Shown here: positions 25,280 to 35,368 of the stretch, piece after piece
How positions within the stretch are numbered: the first letter of the stretch is position 1
Layout: every line of letters starts with the position of its first letter
Origin: Larsenimonas salina
GTDB taxonomy: Bacteria > Pseudomonadota > Gammaproteobacteria > Pseudomonadales > Halomonadaceae
Assembly (NCBI RefSeq): GCF_023736155.1
Contig: NZ_JAMLJJ010000002.1
Span: forward strand, 186,001 to 250,000
Length of the DNA: 64,000 bases
Reading direction: 5' to 3'
The notes under the pieces: generated by a model
What the model saw: the letters and a program-made list of their open reading frames with translations, nothing else
What the model was told of the DNA's origin: nothing
Database searches by the model: none
Program-made: the position numbers and the translations under genes

Positions 25280-27582
25280 GTGGCTCGGGCGAGTCTTTAT
25301 CGCTTCGTGTCGGGGTGCGAACACTCTGTGCGTTCGGGGCGCGCTCGGGCGACATTGACCTGCGGTTTACGCCGTCGCCCACGGCGCTTGAGGGGATACT
25401 CGGCCATCAGCGGGTGGCGGGCCGTCGGCCTGACTCGTTCGAGGCGGAAGTTACGCTTCGGGCCGAGATCGACGGACTCGAGGTGGTCGGGCGCTGCGAT
25501 GGCGTGGATATGCAGGGCGTTGACGGCCCCGAGGTGCAGGAAATCAAGACCCACCGCGGCCGGCTCGATCAGCAGCCAGCCAACCAGCGCGCGCTGCACT
25601 GGGCGCAGGCGCGAGTCTACGGCGCGCTGCTCTGCCGCGCGCGTGCACTTCCCCGCATCGTGCTGGCGCTGGTGTACGTCGATATCACCTCCGATGACGA
25701 GACCCGCCTATCTGAGACCGCCACCCGCGATGAACTCGAGACGTTTCTTAAGGCGCTGTGCGGGCGCTACCTCGAGTGGGGGCGTCTTGAACAGCAGCAC
25801 CGCAAGCGGCGCGACGAGGCGTTATCCCGACTTGCGTTCCCGTTTGACGAGTTTCGCCCGGCCCAGCGGCCGCTGGCCGAATCGGTGTACAAGTCGGTCA
25901 TGCTGTCGCGTCATGCGCTGCTCGAGGCGCCGACCGGGCTCGGCAAGACGCTCGGCACGCTGTTTCCGATGCTGAAAGCGATGCCCAATCGGCCACTCGA
26001 TCGGGTGTTCTTTCTGACCGCGCGCACCACCGGGCGCCAGCTTGCCCTCGACGGGCTCGAGGCGCTGGCCTCAAACACACATCCACCGGTGCGAGTGCTC
26101 GAACTGATCGCTCGAAGCAAGGCCTGCGAACACCCGGACAAGGCGTGTCATGGTGAGTCATGCCCGCTGGCCCGCGGGTTTTACGACCGCCTTCCGGCAG
26201 CGCGCGAGGCGGCGGCGGATACCGGCTGGCTCGATGGCGCCTCACTTCGCGCCCTGGCGCATTCGCACGAGGTGTGCCCGTATTATCTGGGGCAGGAGAT
26301 GGCACGCTGGAGCGATGTCATCGTGGGAGACGTCAGTTACTACTTCGATTTCAGTGCGATGCTGTTCGCGCTCTCCTGCGAGCAGAAATGGCAGGTCGGG
26401 GTGTTGGTGGATGAGGCGCACAATTTGATCGAGCGGGCTCGCGGCATGTACAGCGCCGAGCTCGATCAGACCCGACTTCGGGCCGTTCGACGCGAGGCGC
26501 CCAAACCGGTTCAACGCGGGCTGGACCGGATTCAGCGAGCGTGGCGAGCGCTCAATGCCGAGCGTCTCGACGACGCGTCAAACAAGGCCCCGGTTACGCT
26601 TGAGACCGTGCCCGAGGCGCTTGAAGGGGCACTCAAGCGGTTCGTATCGATCATGAGCGAGACGCTGAGCGAGGCGCCGATACCGATTCAAAGTGCGCTA
26701 CTGGACTGTTATTTCGAGGTACTGCATTTTTTGAGGGTGCTCGAGGTCAGTGACGAGGCGCATTTTCTGCTCGATGTACGGCCGGGCGCACTTCGCCGAC
26801 AGGGCGTCGACAGCCGGCTGGCGCTTCGAAATGTGGTGCCGGCGCCGATGCTTGCGCCCCGGTTCGCAAGCGCGGCCTCCACGATACTGTTTTCTGCAAC
26901 GCTCAGCCCATCAACCTATTATCGGCGGCTGCTTGGCCTTGAGAGCGACGTCGCCTATCAGCGGCTGCCCTCGCCGTTTTCAAGTGAGCAGCTTGAGGTC
27001 GTCATTCATCGTCGCCTCTCGACGCGCTACCGCGACCGGGCTGCGGCCTTGCCTGATATCGCCACACTGATGCGCGACCAATACCGCGCTCGCCCCGGTA
27101 ACTATCTGGCCTTTTTCAGCAGCTACGCCTTTTTAGAGCAGGCGCGGGCGGCGCTCACGTCGCTCGACCCCGGCCTCGAAATATGGGCGCAGGACACCGG
27201 CATGAGCGAGGCGGCGCGCACCAAGTTTCTGGCCCGGTTCGAGTCAGGTGGGCAGGGCATCGGCTTTGCGGTGCTGGGGGGCGCCTTTGCCGAAGGCGTC
27301 GATCTGCCGGGGGACCGGCTGATCGGGGCGTTCATTGCAACGCTTGGACTGCCCCAGTTCGACGCCGTCAATGAGCGCATGCGTGAGCGCATCAGTCAGG
27401 CCGGTGGTCAGGGCTATGAGGATGTCTACCTCTATCCCGGGCTTACCCGGGTGGTGCAGGCCGCTGGCCGCGTCATTCGAGGCCCTCTGGATACCGGCGT
27501 GGTGCACCTGATGGATGACCGGTTCGCTCGGCCCGACGTGCAGGCGCTGCTGCCCGAGTGGTGGTCGGTGTCGTTTTCGTGA
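25276..27582 (+). CDS. DinG/XPD-type Fe-S DNA helicase with N-terminal nuclease-like domain
   Basis: A 768-residue superfamily 2 helicase. Residues about 40-130 look like a PD-(D/E)XK/RecB-like nuclease module (GRCDGVD, EVQEIKTH, ALHWAQARVYGALL). Walker A is APTGLGKTLG, the Fe-S cysteines lie in RSKACEHPDKACHGESCP plus a later EVCPYYLGQ, the DEAH box is VDEAHNLIE, and the C-terminal helicase motifs include VVQAAGRVIRG. Such enzymes unwind DNA 5'-3' and respond to R-loops or damage. Coupling to the FAN1-like gene suggests a joint role in crosslink or flap repair. Confidence 0.88.
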   Translation: MSGSGESLSLRVGVRTLCAFGARSGDIDLRFTPSPTALEGILGHQRVAGRRPDSFEAEVTLRAEIDGLEVVGRCDGVDMQGVDGPEVQEIKTHRGRLDQQPANQRALHWAQARVYGALLCRARALPRIVLALVYVDITSDDETRLSETATRDELETFLKALCGRYLEWGRLEQQHRKRRDEALSRLAFPFDEFRPAQRPLAESVYKSVMLSRHALLEAPTGLGKTLGTLFPMLKAMPNRPLDRVFFLTARTTGRQLALDGLEALASNTHPPVRVLELIARSKACEHPDKACHGESCPLARGFYDRLPAAREAAADTGWLDGASLRALAHSHEVCPYYLGQEMARWSDVIVGDVSYYFDFSAMLFALSCEQKWQVGVLVDEAHNLIERARGMYSAELDQTRLRAVRREAPKPVQRGLDRIQRAWRALNAERLDDASNKAPVTLETVPEALEGALKRFVSIMSETLSEAPIPIQSALLDCYFEVLHFLRVLEVSDEAHFLLDVRPGALRRQGVDSRLALRNVVPAPMLAPRFASAASTILFSATLSPSTYYRRLLGLESDVAYQRLPSPFSSEQLEVVIHRRLSTRYRDRAAALPDIATLMRDQYRARPGNYLAFFSSYAFLEQARAALTSLDPGLEIWAQDTGMSEAARTKFLARFESGGQGIGFAVLGGAFAEGVDLPGDRLIGAFIATLGLPQFDAVNERMRERISQAGGQGYEDVYLYPGLTRVVQAAGRVIRGPLDTGVVHLMDDRFARPDVQALLPEWWSVSFS

Positions 27583-27594
27583 GTATGCCGCGAT

Positions 27595-27618
27595 AAAAAA
27601 GGCGCCGCGAGCGGCGCC
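27595..27618 (-). terminator. Minus-strand terminator of the chemoreceptor gene
   Basis: GGCGCCG (27601-27607) pairs with CGGCGCC (27612-27618); on the minus strand six T (27595-27600) follow. It lies 50 nt past the chemoreceptor stop and 13 nt past the helicase stop. Confidence 0.85.
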
Positions 27619-27667
27619 GTGTCGATGTGGAACCGGCCGAGCCGGCGTGGTGTTTCATCTCTTGTGA

Positions 27668-29668
27668 TCAGGCCATGTCCGTGTGCCGGGCGGCAGTCGA
27701 CGCCTTTCTGGCCGGTGTGACCGCGTCGGAGTGAGGCTCGTGCGCGGCGTCCTGTGCGAGGGTGTCGCTTACGGTGTAGTGCGCAATCAGCTCATTCATT
27801 TCGACGGCCTGATCGTCGAGCAGCTTGCTGGCCGCGGCGATTTCCTCGACCAGGGCCGCATTACGCTGGGTTGTGTCATCGAGCTGTGAAATGGCCTGGT
27901 GGATCTGGCCGACGCCGTCGGACTGCTCGGAGGCGGCGGTCGAAATTTCGGCCACAAGCACCGCCACTTCCTTGATGCGGGCGCGGATGTCGGTCAGCGC
28001 CTTATGGGTTGAGGTGACGCGCTGGTTGCCTTCCTCGATGGTTTCGGTGCTTTGCTTAATCAGAGTGCGTACTCGGCTCGCTTCCTCGGCACTGCGGCTT
28101 GCAAGCTGCCGGACTTCAGCGGCGACGACCGCGAATCCCCGGCCCTGTTCGCCGGCGCGCGAGGCCTCGACCGAGGCGTTCAACGCAAGCAGATTGGTCT
28201 GAAAGGCAATGCTGTCGATGGCGCTAACCACGGCCGCCACCTGCTGGTTGGCGTCCTGAATGCGGCCCATGGCTTCGCGGGTGCTTTCGGCACTGTCGAA
28301 GGCGGCGGCCGATTCCCGCTCGGCCTGCTCGGAGAGCTTTTTGGCCTGCGCGGCATTGTCTGCGGTATGACGCACGGTTTCGGTGATCTCGGTCATGCTG
28401 GCCGCGGTTTCTTCAAGCGAGGCCGACTGCTCCTCGGTGCGGCTTGCAAGATTGGCATTGCCCTGAGCGATTTCATGGCTGGCGTCGCTGACGGTGTGGG
28501 CATTGTATTTGATGTTGCCGACCAGCCGCTCGGTTTCCTCGCTTGCGGTGTTAAAGCTCGAGTACAGCCGTGAGAGCTCATCGCTTCCAGGCACGGCAAG
28601 GCGCTGGGTGAGGTCATTACCTCGATGCTTGATGATCTTGAGCGCGGCCAGAAGCGGGCGGTTGATGGCCTGTACGATGACCCAGGTCAAAGCAAGCGTG
28701 ATCAAAAGGATGGCTGCTGTAAGAATGACGTAGGTCCACATGCTGGTGATCGAGGCCGAGCGCAGCGCTTCGACCTTGGTCATGATGTCAGCGACCGCCT
28801 GATTTTCGATGCGCTTCATGATGTCCATCTTGGTTGCCAGCAGACCGAACCAGGTGTCGGGGGAGCGGTTGAAGCCGCCAACGTCGAGCTTGGACATGAT
28901 GTCTTGTCGGATCGTTCGGATCGCGGCGATGTCAGGAACCGCCATGAGGTCGTTGTACTGCGCGACCACTGACGGATTCGCCAATGCCTTGAAGGTTTCG
29001 AGGTAGGCCTGTTCTCGGCCGATCAACTGCATCCACATCTGCTGTTGGGGCAGTGGCATCTGATTCATGGCGAGTGCGCCGGCCACAAGGCCCCGCTCGG
29101 TGCCGGTCAGATCCTTGGCGGCCAGGAAGCTGTAATACGCGGAGATGCGCCCGGCAATGTCGGCGTCTTTCGGCAGGTGCGCGACCTGGCCGATGATGGC
29201 GATCAGTCCGGTGGTTTCGCGCGTGAATGCATCGGCCGCCTGGGGCGGGCTGATGCCACCGGCATCCACGTCACTTCGAAGCGCGTCGAGCTTATTCAAT
29301 GACGTCTTGGCGGCGTCGACAGGGCCAGCAATTGTCTGGTCTTCGGTGCCGGTAAGTTCCCCAATGGCGTCTTTCCAGCGGGTGAGCTCGGTATCCACCT
29401 GCCGACGCTGCTGGCTAAGGGCTTCGCCGAACTGCTGACGATTATTGGCAAGATACCCCGCCGACAGATTGCGTTCGCCTTGAAGTGCATGCACTAGGTC
29501 GCCGGTTCGCTCGGCAATGTGGGTCACGGTGACCAGATGGTCGGTTTCCTGAATAGTCATCCAGCGGGTATGGATGCCACTGATTGAGAAAAAGGCCATG
29601 GCCAGAATGGGCAGGCCAAGGGCCAAGAGAAATTTGCTTATGATGGGAAGGCGGTGAAGTAATGACAT
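27668..29668 (-). CDS. Methyl-accepting chemotaxis protein with periplasmic NIT sensor
   Basis: A 666-residue chemoreceptor. TM1 is at residues 10-30, the periplasmic nitrate/nitrite-sensing (NIT) domain spans about 45-300 with the [18 protein letters not shown] motif, TM2 is near 308-332, a HAMP-like linker follows, then the methylation and signalling helices with the conserved hairpin [20 protein letters not shown]. It should signal through CheA/CheW. The ligand (nitrate, nitrite or a related small molecule) is inferred from the domain. Its gene lies directly downstream of a NIT-only gene of the same strand, 116 nt away. Confidence 0.9.
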   Translation of the reverse strand: MSLLHRLPIISKFLLALGLPILAMAFFSISGIHTRWMTIQETDHLVTVTHIAERTGDLVHALQGERNLSAGYLANNRQQFGEALSQQRRQVDTELTRWKDAIGELTGTEDQTIAGPVDAAKTSLNKLDALRSDVDAGGISPPQAADAFTRETTGLIAIIGQVAHLPKDADIAGRISAYYSFLAAKDLTGTERGLVAGALAMNQMPLPQQQMWMQLIGREQAYLETFKALANPSVVAQYNDLMAVPDIAAIRTIRQDIMSKLDVGGFNRSPDTWFGLLATKMDIMKRIENQAVADIMTKVEALRSASITSMWTYVILTAAILLITLALTWVIVQAINRPLLAALKIIKHRGNDLTQRLAVPGSDELSRLYSSFNTASEETERLVGNIKYNAHTVSDASHEIAQGNANLASRTEEQSASLEETAASMTEITETVRHTADNAAQAKKLSEQAERESAAAFDSAESTREAMGRIQDANQQVAAVVSAIDSIAFQTNLLALNASVEASRAGEQGRGFAVVAAEVRQLASRSAEEASRVRTLIKQSTETIEEGNQRVTSTHKALTDIRARIKEVAVLVAEISTAASEQSDGVGQIHQAISQLDDTTQRNAALVEEIAAASKLLDDQAVEMNELIAHYTVSDTLAQDAAHEPHSDAVTPARKASTAARHTDMA

Positions 29669-29784
29669 GGAAGGCGCTCATCATTGAGTGGATCGAATAA
29701 ACCGAAATGTAGTTAGGGAACTATCGGTACCGCCGTCTCAAACCTTGATCATGAAAATGCTGATACTTTGGCAGGGTATAACCG

Positions 29785-30834
29785 TTATCGCCTCGCGTGC
29801 GACAAGCTCGAGCGCGGCGTCTCGGTCAGGGCCTTGTGGCGCGCTCGGCACACTAGGTGCAGTAGCAGTCCGCTCATGAGCACAAGGCCTGCCGCCACGC
29901 CGAACGCACAGCGGTTCACAAGGTCTCTGGCGTGCTCGTTGCGTGCGTCAATGAGCGCTTCAAGCTCTTCCACGACAACCGTCTCGAGACGCCCGAGGGC
30001 ATCGACCCGCCGCGACATCAGTTCGAACCAGGCGCTCGGGTCTCGGTTCAGGGCGTTGGGAACCCCTGCGTTTTTCATCACCCAAAGCCGCTCATTTTCA
30101 AGCGCGCTCAGCCCGTTGCCGGACAAAAGCGCCTGGCTTTGCTCGGCAACGCGTGCCGCGGCGTTGGCGCGAAAGATATCGAGGTAGGCGTATTCCTGCT
30201 CGAGCACCTGCATGTAGCGACGAAACATTGGCCCGTGCATGGTGTCGGCGGCGTAGGCGTGCGCCACCAGGGCGCGCTCGAGCCCGGCGAGGTCCTTCGC
30301 CATCACTAGGCTGTGCCAGCTCGTCAGGCGTTGGGCGGTTTTAGTGTGCTCCGACTCGGCGCTCAGGCGGCTGATGTGGTTTAAAAGCGTGAGGTTCACG
30401 CCGGTGTAATGCTCAAGAATCAGTCTGGCAGGCAGCAGGCGGTCGTCGATGTCACTTCGGATCTCCTCGAGGGCGCCCAGACTATCTGCGGTGCGGTCGA
30501 GCTGAGGTGACGCGGCCAGAAACGGTGCGGCTTTCGCCAACCACTGCGCGATGCGTGCATCGGTGAGGGTACGCTGGTGCTCGAGCGCGGTGTCGAAGTG
30601 GTCATCGGTGCTTCCGGCACGGCCAAACGACAGGCCGCGCTCACGCTGAAGTGCATGCACCAGAGTGCTTCCGGCACGGGCCACATCAATGTGTTCAAGT
30701 AGATGCCGCGTGGTATCGCGTGTCGCGCGTTGCTCGAGGGTGTAAACGCCAAGAGCCACGGTGGCAATGGCGCCTATAAAAAGGCCCAGCAGAAGGGCGA
30801 GCACGGGCCTTGACGTAGCAACCGGTCGATTCAT
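29785..30834 (-). CDS. NIT-domain membrane protein without a signalling output domain
   Basis: A 349-residue protein with TM1 (about 10-30), a NIT sensor domain (about 45-295; ARAGSTLVHALQRERGLSFGRAG, MAKDLAGLERALVAHAYA, FRRYMQVLEQEYAYLDIFRANA), TM2 (about 308-330) and then only about 20 basic residues. It resembles the sensor half of the adjacent chemoreceptor but has no HAMP, methyl-accepting, kinase or cyclase domain. The stop is within the same open frame as the TM2, with no downstream remnant in any frame, so it appears naturally short rather than freshly broken. The function is not known. Confidence 0.8.
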   Translation of the reverse strand: MNRPVATSRPVLALLLGLFIGAIATVALGVYTLEQRATRDTTRHLLEHIDVARAGSTLVHALQRERGLSFGRAGSTDDHFDTALEHQRTLTDARIAQWLAKAAPFLAASPQLDRTADSLGALEEIRSDIDDRLLPARLILEHYTGVNLTLLNHISRLSAESEHTKTAQRLTSWHSLVMAKDLAGLERALVAHAYAADTMHGPMFRRYMQVLEQEYAYLDIFRANAAARVAEQSQALLSGNGLSALENERLWVMKNAGVPNALNRDPSAWFELMSRRVDALGRLETVVVEELEALIDARNEHARDLVNRCAFGVAAGLVLMSGLLLHLVCRARHKALTETPRSSLSHARR

Positions 30835-30920
30835 GGGCGCGGCTCGAGTAAGTGATAAGCAGGATGTGTTTCATTACTATCGAGCCAATCCCTGTTTTCT
30901 TGAGCCGCGCCGACCGTCTG

Positions 30921-31724
30921 TCAGGCTTGAGTGTCCCGGTAGCGAGCGTTGACGAAGCAGTAAAGGCCGTAGGCGAGAAGCCCAAGGGCAACCACGATCA
31001 GAAGCGCCGGGCCGAACGGTTGCTGGGCAAGCGTGACCAGTGCACCGCCAAGCCCCTTGGCCTGATCGGGGTTGGCGGTCCAGGAGGCAATGACCAGAAA
31101 CCCGCCGATGATTCCAAAGACCACACCCCGTGCACACAGGCCCCAGCGGGCCACCGTATCGGCTATTGCCAGCTGGTGCTGCGGCATGCGGTGCGTGCGC
31201 CAGGATTTACGGTAGTGCTGCTTGATCGCGCGCTGGAACTGACGAAGGCCCACACAAAAGAACACCACGCCAACGATTGCGACAGCAATCTGTCCGCCGG
31301 TGTGGCTCATGAGCGTGGCGGTTCGAGACGAGGCCGTGGAGTTGCCGCCGCCACTTGACGTCAGGAGCTCGATGCAGCGATACCCGAGCATGCCGTAGAT
31401 CGAACCACTGATGACGTAGCCGATACGCACGCAGATGCCCTTGAGAGAGTGGCCCTTGTCGTCTGCGTCAAACAGCGCCTGAATCCAGCGCCAGAGGGTG
31501 TAACACAGAAGACCGACCGTCATGGCGATGAGCATGAGGCTGCCGAAGGGTTGACCGGCAAGCTGGGTCACGGCTTCCGAGGCGCCGCCGCGCTGACCAC
31601 CCAGATCGAAGGCGGCCATGGTGGCCAAACCGCCAATCAGGATATAGACCACGCCTTTGGCAGCGTAGCCCAGGCGGGCCGTCAGCGTGACCAGACGCTG
31701 GGTAATACCGGTCGGGTGTTTCAC
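30921..31724 (-). CDS. DUF1206 membrane protein
   Basis: A 267-residue inner-membrane protein made of three repeats of the DUF1206 unit, each with two hydrophobic helices and the pattern RxGYxAKGxVY / RIGYVISGSIYGMLGY / RWGLCARGVVFGIIGG at residues about 17, 95 and 194. About six transmembrane segments result. The family function is unknown. The ATG at 31724 is followed by KHPTGITQR. The promoter must lie in the 144-nt divergent gap to the MFS gene. Confidence 0.85.
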   Translation of the reverse strand: MKHPTGITQRLVTLTARLGYAAKGVVYILIGGLATMAAFDLGGQRGGASEAVTQLAGQPFGSLMLIAMTVGLLCYTLWRWIQALFDADDKGHSLKGICVRIGYVISGSIYGMLGYRCIELLTSSGGGNSTASSRTATLMSHTGGQIAVAIVGVVFFCVGLRQFQRAIKQHYRKSWRTHRMPQHQLAIADTVARWGLCARGVVFGIIGGFLVIASWTANPDQAKGLGGALVTLAQQPFGPALLIVVALGLLAYGLYCFVNARYRDTQA

Positions 31725-31868
31725 AAAACCTCCAGGGCGTGCATTGGTGTAAGCGTGTGTGAGTGTGCAAAGCGTAGGTTAATACGTCAGACAGTGCGTG
31801 CTCGATTGCGCCTTTATGACAATGCGCTACCCTTGATCTCGTTTTTTGCCCCCTTGAGGATGTGCCCC

Positions 31869-33056
31869 ATGAGTCAGACGAGCGAAGCGCCGTTGAGTCG
31901 AGCGCTGGTGCTGTTGATGGCGATCACCACCGGCGTGGCGGTGGCCAGCAACTACTATGCCCAGCCGCTTCTGCACACGATTGCTGGCCAGCTCGGGCTC
32001 TCCTTTGCCGATGCCGGTGTCATCGTGACCGTCGCCCAGGCCGGCTACGCGGCAGGCCTTCTGTTTCTGGTGCCACTGGGTGATCTGCTGGATCGGCGGC
32101 GAATGATTGGAGTGATGATGCTTTTGGCGGCCTGCGGGCTTTTCATCAGCGCAAGCGCTGTGAGTCTACCGGTGCTTTTGATGGGCACGGCGCTTACCGG
32201 CATGTTTTCGGTGGTTGCTCAGGTGCTGGTGCCGTTCGCGGCAACGCTTGCCGAGCCTGAAGAGCGGGGGCAGGTGGTCGGTACCGTCATGAGCGGGCTG
32301 CTTCTCGGAATCCTGCTGGCGCGCACGGTCTCGGGGGCGCTCTCCTCGCTTGGTACCTGGCGCACCGTCTATTGGGTCGCGGGTGTCTTGATGCTGATCA
32401 ACGCGGTGGCGCTTTACAGGGCGTTGCCGTCGTATAAAAGCGAGACCCGAATGTCCTACGCCGCGCTTCTGGCCTCGATCGGTCATCTTTTCAGGGCGCA
32501 CGCGCTACTGCGGCGTCAGGCACTGATCGGATTTCTGGTGTTTGCGATGTTCAGCGTGTTCTGGACCTCCATGGCCTTTTTACTTTCAAGCCCCCCGTTT
32601 CATTACAGCGACGCCGTGATCGGGCTGTTTGGCCTTGCCGGGGCGGTCGGGGCGCTTGCCGCTCGCCAGGCCGGACGTCTGGTGGATCAGGGGCGTGGTC
32701 ATCAAACCACCCTTGCCGGAGCGGTGATGCTGCTGATTGCCTGGGGGCTTCTGTGGTGGGTGCCGCACGAGCTCGTGGGGCTGATCGTTGCCATCGTGCT
32801 GCTGGATTTGTCGGTTCAGGCGATGCACATCACTAATATGAATCTAATCTATGCCATCGATCAGGCCGCGCGCAGTCGTCTGAACGCGGGCTATATGACC
32901 TGTTATTTTCTGGGCGGGGCGTTCGGGTCGCTGACGTCTGCGTGGATGTATCAGCACTACGCCTGGGACGGTGTCGCGCTTTTGGGCGGGGCGATTGCGG
33001 TGGTGACCGCCGCAGTCGGTATGGCCTCGCATGTCGCACGTCAGGCGCGTGCCTGA
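31869..33056 (+). CDS. MFS transporter, 12-TM drug/metabolite exporter type
   Basis: A 395-residue major facilitator protein. The N-terminus MSQTSEAPLSRALVLLMAIT leads into TM1 with ASNYYAQPLLHTIAG, and motif A appears as PLGDLLDRRRMIG after TM2. About twelve hydrophobic segments follow. The best resemblance is to the proton-driven exporter group with YgaY/YnfM-type sequences. The start at 31869 follows TTGAGGA; an upstream in-frame extension to 31449 runs through the divergent DUF1206 gene and is rejected. The substrate is unknown. Confidence 0.85.
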   Translation: MSQTSEAPLSRALVLLMAITTGVAVASNYYAQPLLHTIAGQLGLSFADAGVIVTVAQAGYAAGLLFLVPLGDLLDRRRMIGVMMLLAACGLFISASAVSLPVLLMGTALTGMFSVVAQVLVPFAATLAEPEERGQVVGTVMSGLLLGILLARTVSGALSSLGTWRTVYWVAGVLMLINAVALYRALPSYKSETRMSYAALLASIGHLFRAHALLRRQALIGFLVFAMFSVFWTSMAFLLSSPPFHYSDAVIGLFGLAGAVGALAARQAGRLVDQGRGHQTTLAGAVMLLIAWGLLWWVPHELVGLIVAIVLLDLSVQAMHITNMNLIYAIDQAARSRLNAGYMTCYFLGGAFGSLTSAWMYQHYAWDGVALLGGAIAVVTAAVGMASHVARQARA

Positions 33057-33079
33057 CGTGCGTAGTCGGCTCTAGGTGC

Positions 33080-33099
33080 CCCCGGCGAATCCGCCGGGG
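33080..33099. terminator. Hairpin between the converging MFS and receptor genes
   Basis: CCCCGGCG (33080-33087) pairs with CGCCGGGG (33092-33099) around AATC. There is no T-tract on either side. It lies in the 50-nt gap between the stop codons and probably helps end both transcripts. Confidence 0.5.
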
Positions 33100-33106
33100 A
33101 CAGAGC

Positions 33107-35314
33107 TTAGAACCTTGCAGTGAGCGTGGTGTAGAACGATCGGCCCGGCTCGTTATAGGTGGCCGCACCAGCATCGCTTGAGTTGCCTTCACGATACAGC
33201 CGTTTATCGAAGATATTGCGGATGCCGAAGCTTCCGTGGAGGTACTCGTTAAACGTATAGCCGGCATTCCAGCTGACGACGCTATAGGGCGAGCGGCTGT
33301 CGTCATTGATGCCGGTGCGTTCCTGAAGCGCGATGGTGGCGTTCGAGGATGCTTCCTGTTTACCGTACCAGGTGAGGTAGAGCTGGGTATCGAGCCGCTC
33401 GTTGACGGTCCAATCCAGTGACGAGTTCAGCGTGTACTCTGGAATCACCGAGAGCGGATTGCCGGTGTCCTTATTTTCGTGCTCGAGCATCCAGGTCAAA
33501 TTGTTGGTCCAAAGCAAGGACTCGGTTAAGGGCATCTGGAATGTGCCCTCGATTCCTCGAATGACGGCGCGGTTGGCGTTTTCCCACCGAAGGATGGCGC
33601 TGTCGCTTGTCGTTCGGCTTAATACATCGGTGCCAGCGACGATCTTGTTCTTATAGTCATTATGGAAGTAAGTCAGTCCGGCGACCCAGTCGTCGTTACG
33701 GTATTGGATGCCGATTTCCTTGTTGATGCTGGTCTCGGCCTCGAGTTCATCGTTGCCCAATAAATAGCACGGGCCATCCACGCCGATCGGGCAGCCGTTG
33801 CCGCGGGTGCGCAGTAAATAATTGCCATTGCTTTGATAAAGATTCGGAGCTTTGAACGCTTTGGCGATGCCGGCTTTCAACGTGATGTGTTCGCTCAACG
33901 CCTGCGATGCGTTAAGGCTTGGGCTCCATTGGTTGCCGAAGGCGGTGTGATGATCGAACCTAAGGCCTGGTGTAATGACTGTGCCGCGCCAGGGCTCGAC
34001 GTTGTCTTCCAGATAAACGCCGATCTGCTCGGCACTGGTTGCGCCGGTCGCGCTGTTACTGTAACCGGCAATGGACTCAGTGGCGTCGGCGGTTTGAGCC
34101 ATGGAGCCCGGGTCGTCCAGGGTGTCTCTTGTCCATTCGGTACCGACTGTGATGACTTGATCCAGCGCGGTTTGTGCATAGTAATCGGCATCGGCGCTCA
34201 GTCGATAGCTGTTGAGCTCGCTGGTGTTGTAGTCATCGGACGTATTGATGGTGCCTTCGCCGCTGCCCGCCAATCCCTCTGCCAAGCGCGTATTGCGGGT
34301 ATTTTCGTACTGAGCGCTGACGCGGGTATCCCAATTATCCCAGCGTCCTTTGTGCGTGATTCGAACATCTTGGCGGTAGATGCGGTTGGTTTCGGCGCCA
34401 TCTTCCGCCAGGGCTTCGGTCGTGTCAGTAGGGCGGTTGTTCTGGCTGTCCCCAGCGTAGATATTGCCTTGACGAGAGTACCCTGCCTTGAATTCGAGGG
34501 TCTGGTGATCGGTCAATGCCCAGTCGAGCAGCGCATTGATGTCCTTGTTGCGGACGCCCTCGTTACCTGCGGTGTTGCTTTCGGTCGCGTCGGCATTGAT
34601 GTCGGGGGCATCTCCATCGGTCTTGTTGATGCTGCCATAGACTCGAAACGTGACGTCGCGGCTTAGTGGGCCGCTCAAGCTGAAATTCGCCCGTTTGGTC
34701 GCCCCTTCGTCATCGGATTCCGGCAGGTTGTTATACACGCTCAACGACCCATGCCAATCTTTAGTGGGCTGTTTGGTAACGATGTTTACTACCCCACCCA
34801 TCGCTCCCGAACCGTAGCGCGCAGCCGCCGGGCCTCTGAGTACTTCGATGCGTTCGACCTGCTCCGGCGGCACCCAGTTGGTATCGCCCCGGGTATCACG
34901 CTCGCCGCGCCAGCCGTAGCGCACGGAATTACGCGAGCTTACAGGCTCGCCGTCGATCAGAATCAACGTGTTTTCAGGGCCCATGCCGCGAATGTCGATC
35001 TGGCGGTTGTTGCCGCGCTGGCCCGAGGCGCTGTTGCCGGTGAGATTGACGCCCGGCATGCGGCGAATGATGTCGGACAGATCATTGACCGGCGGTCGTT
35101 TCTCGATGTCTTCGGCTGTAATGACCGAGACGCCCGGCGCCTGCTTGAGGGTCTCGAGCGCGGTAGAAAGCACAACGATCTTATCTTCGGATACGACGGC
35201 GTTATCGCTGTCGCTCGCGGTCGGGGTGTCGGCGTTGGCGGTGGTAGAAAGTACGCACAACGACCCTAGAGCGATGGCGAGCGCTCGGGATCGCTGATCT
35301 TTATTATGTGTCAT
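33107..35314 (-). CDS. TonB-dependent siderophore receptor, FepA/PfeA-like
   Basis: A 735-residue outer-membrane receptor. The signal peptide runs to about residue 28 (TTANA), a TonB-box-like EDKIVVLST follows, and the plug domain (about 45-170) contains RPPVNDLSDIIRRMPGVNL, RQIDIRGMGPENTLILIDG and VERIEVLRGPAAARYGSGA. The segment GERDTRGDTNWVPPE is characteristic of the enterobactin-receptor group. The barrel ends with aromatic Phe (SFYTTLTARF), as needed for BAM recognition. No periplasmic binding protein or ABC transporter is adjacent, so it probably takes up a foreign catecholate siderophore whose inner-membrane carrier is elsewhere. A Fur-box promoter lies upstream. Confidence 0.9.
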   Translation of the reverse strand: MTHNKDQRSRALAIALGSLCVLSTTANADTPTASDSDNAVVSEDKIVVLSTALETLKQAPGVSVITAEDIEKRPPVNDLSDIIRRMPGVNLTGNSASGQRGNNRQIDIRGMGPENTLILIDGEPVSSRNSVRYGWRGERDTRGDTNWVPPEQVERIEVLRGPAAARYGSGAMGGVVNIVTKQPTKDWHGSLSVYNNLPESDDEGATKRANFSLSGPLSRDVTFRVYGSINKTDGDAPDINADATESNTAGNEGVRNKDINALLDWALTDHQTLEFKAGYSRQGNIYAGDSQNNRPTDTTEALAEDGAETNRIYRQDVRITHKGRWDNWDTRVSAQYENTRNTRLAEGLAGSGEGTINTSDDYNTSELNSYRLSADADYYAQTALDQVITVGTEWTRDTLDDPGSMAQTADATESIAGYSNSATGATSAEQIGVYLEDNVEPWRGTVITPGLRFDHHTAFGNQWSPSLNASQALSEHITLKAGIAKAFKAPNLYQSNGNYLLRTRGNGCPIGVDGPCYLLGNDELEAETSINKEIGIQYRNDDWVAGLTYFHNDYKNKIVAGTDVLSRTTSDSAILRWENANRAVIRGIEGTFQMPLTESLLWTNNLTWMLEHENKDTGNPLSVIPEYTLNSSLDWTVNERLDTQLYLTWYGKQEASSNATIALQERTGINDDSRSPYSVVSWNAGYTFNEYLHGSFGIRNIFDKRLYREGNSSDAGAATYNEPGRSFYTTLTARF

Positions 35315-35368
35315 TCCCTGTTCCCTGCGAAAAGTAAATGCGGGTCACGGTGTCATGTTTTTATTATT

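Noticed and set aside
23636-27582. Phage-defence nuclease-helicase system
   Set aside because: FAN1-like VRR-NUC plus DinG-type helicase pairs are better explained as DNA repair genes; there are no mobile elements or other defence genes nearby.
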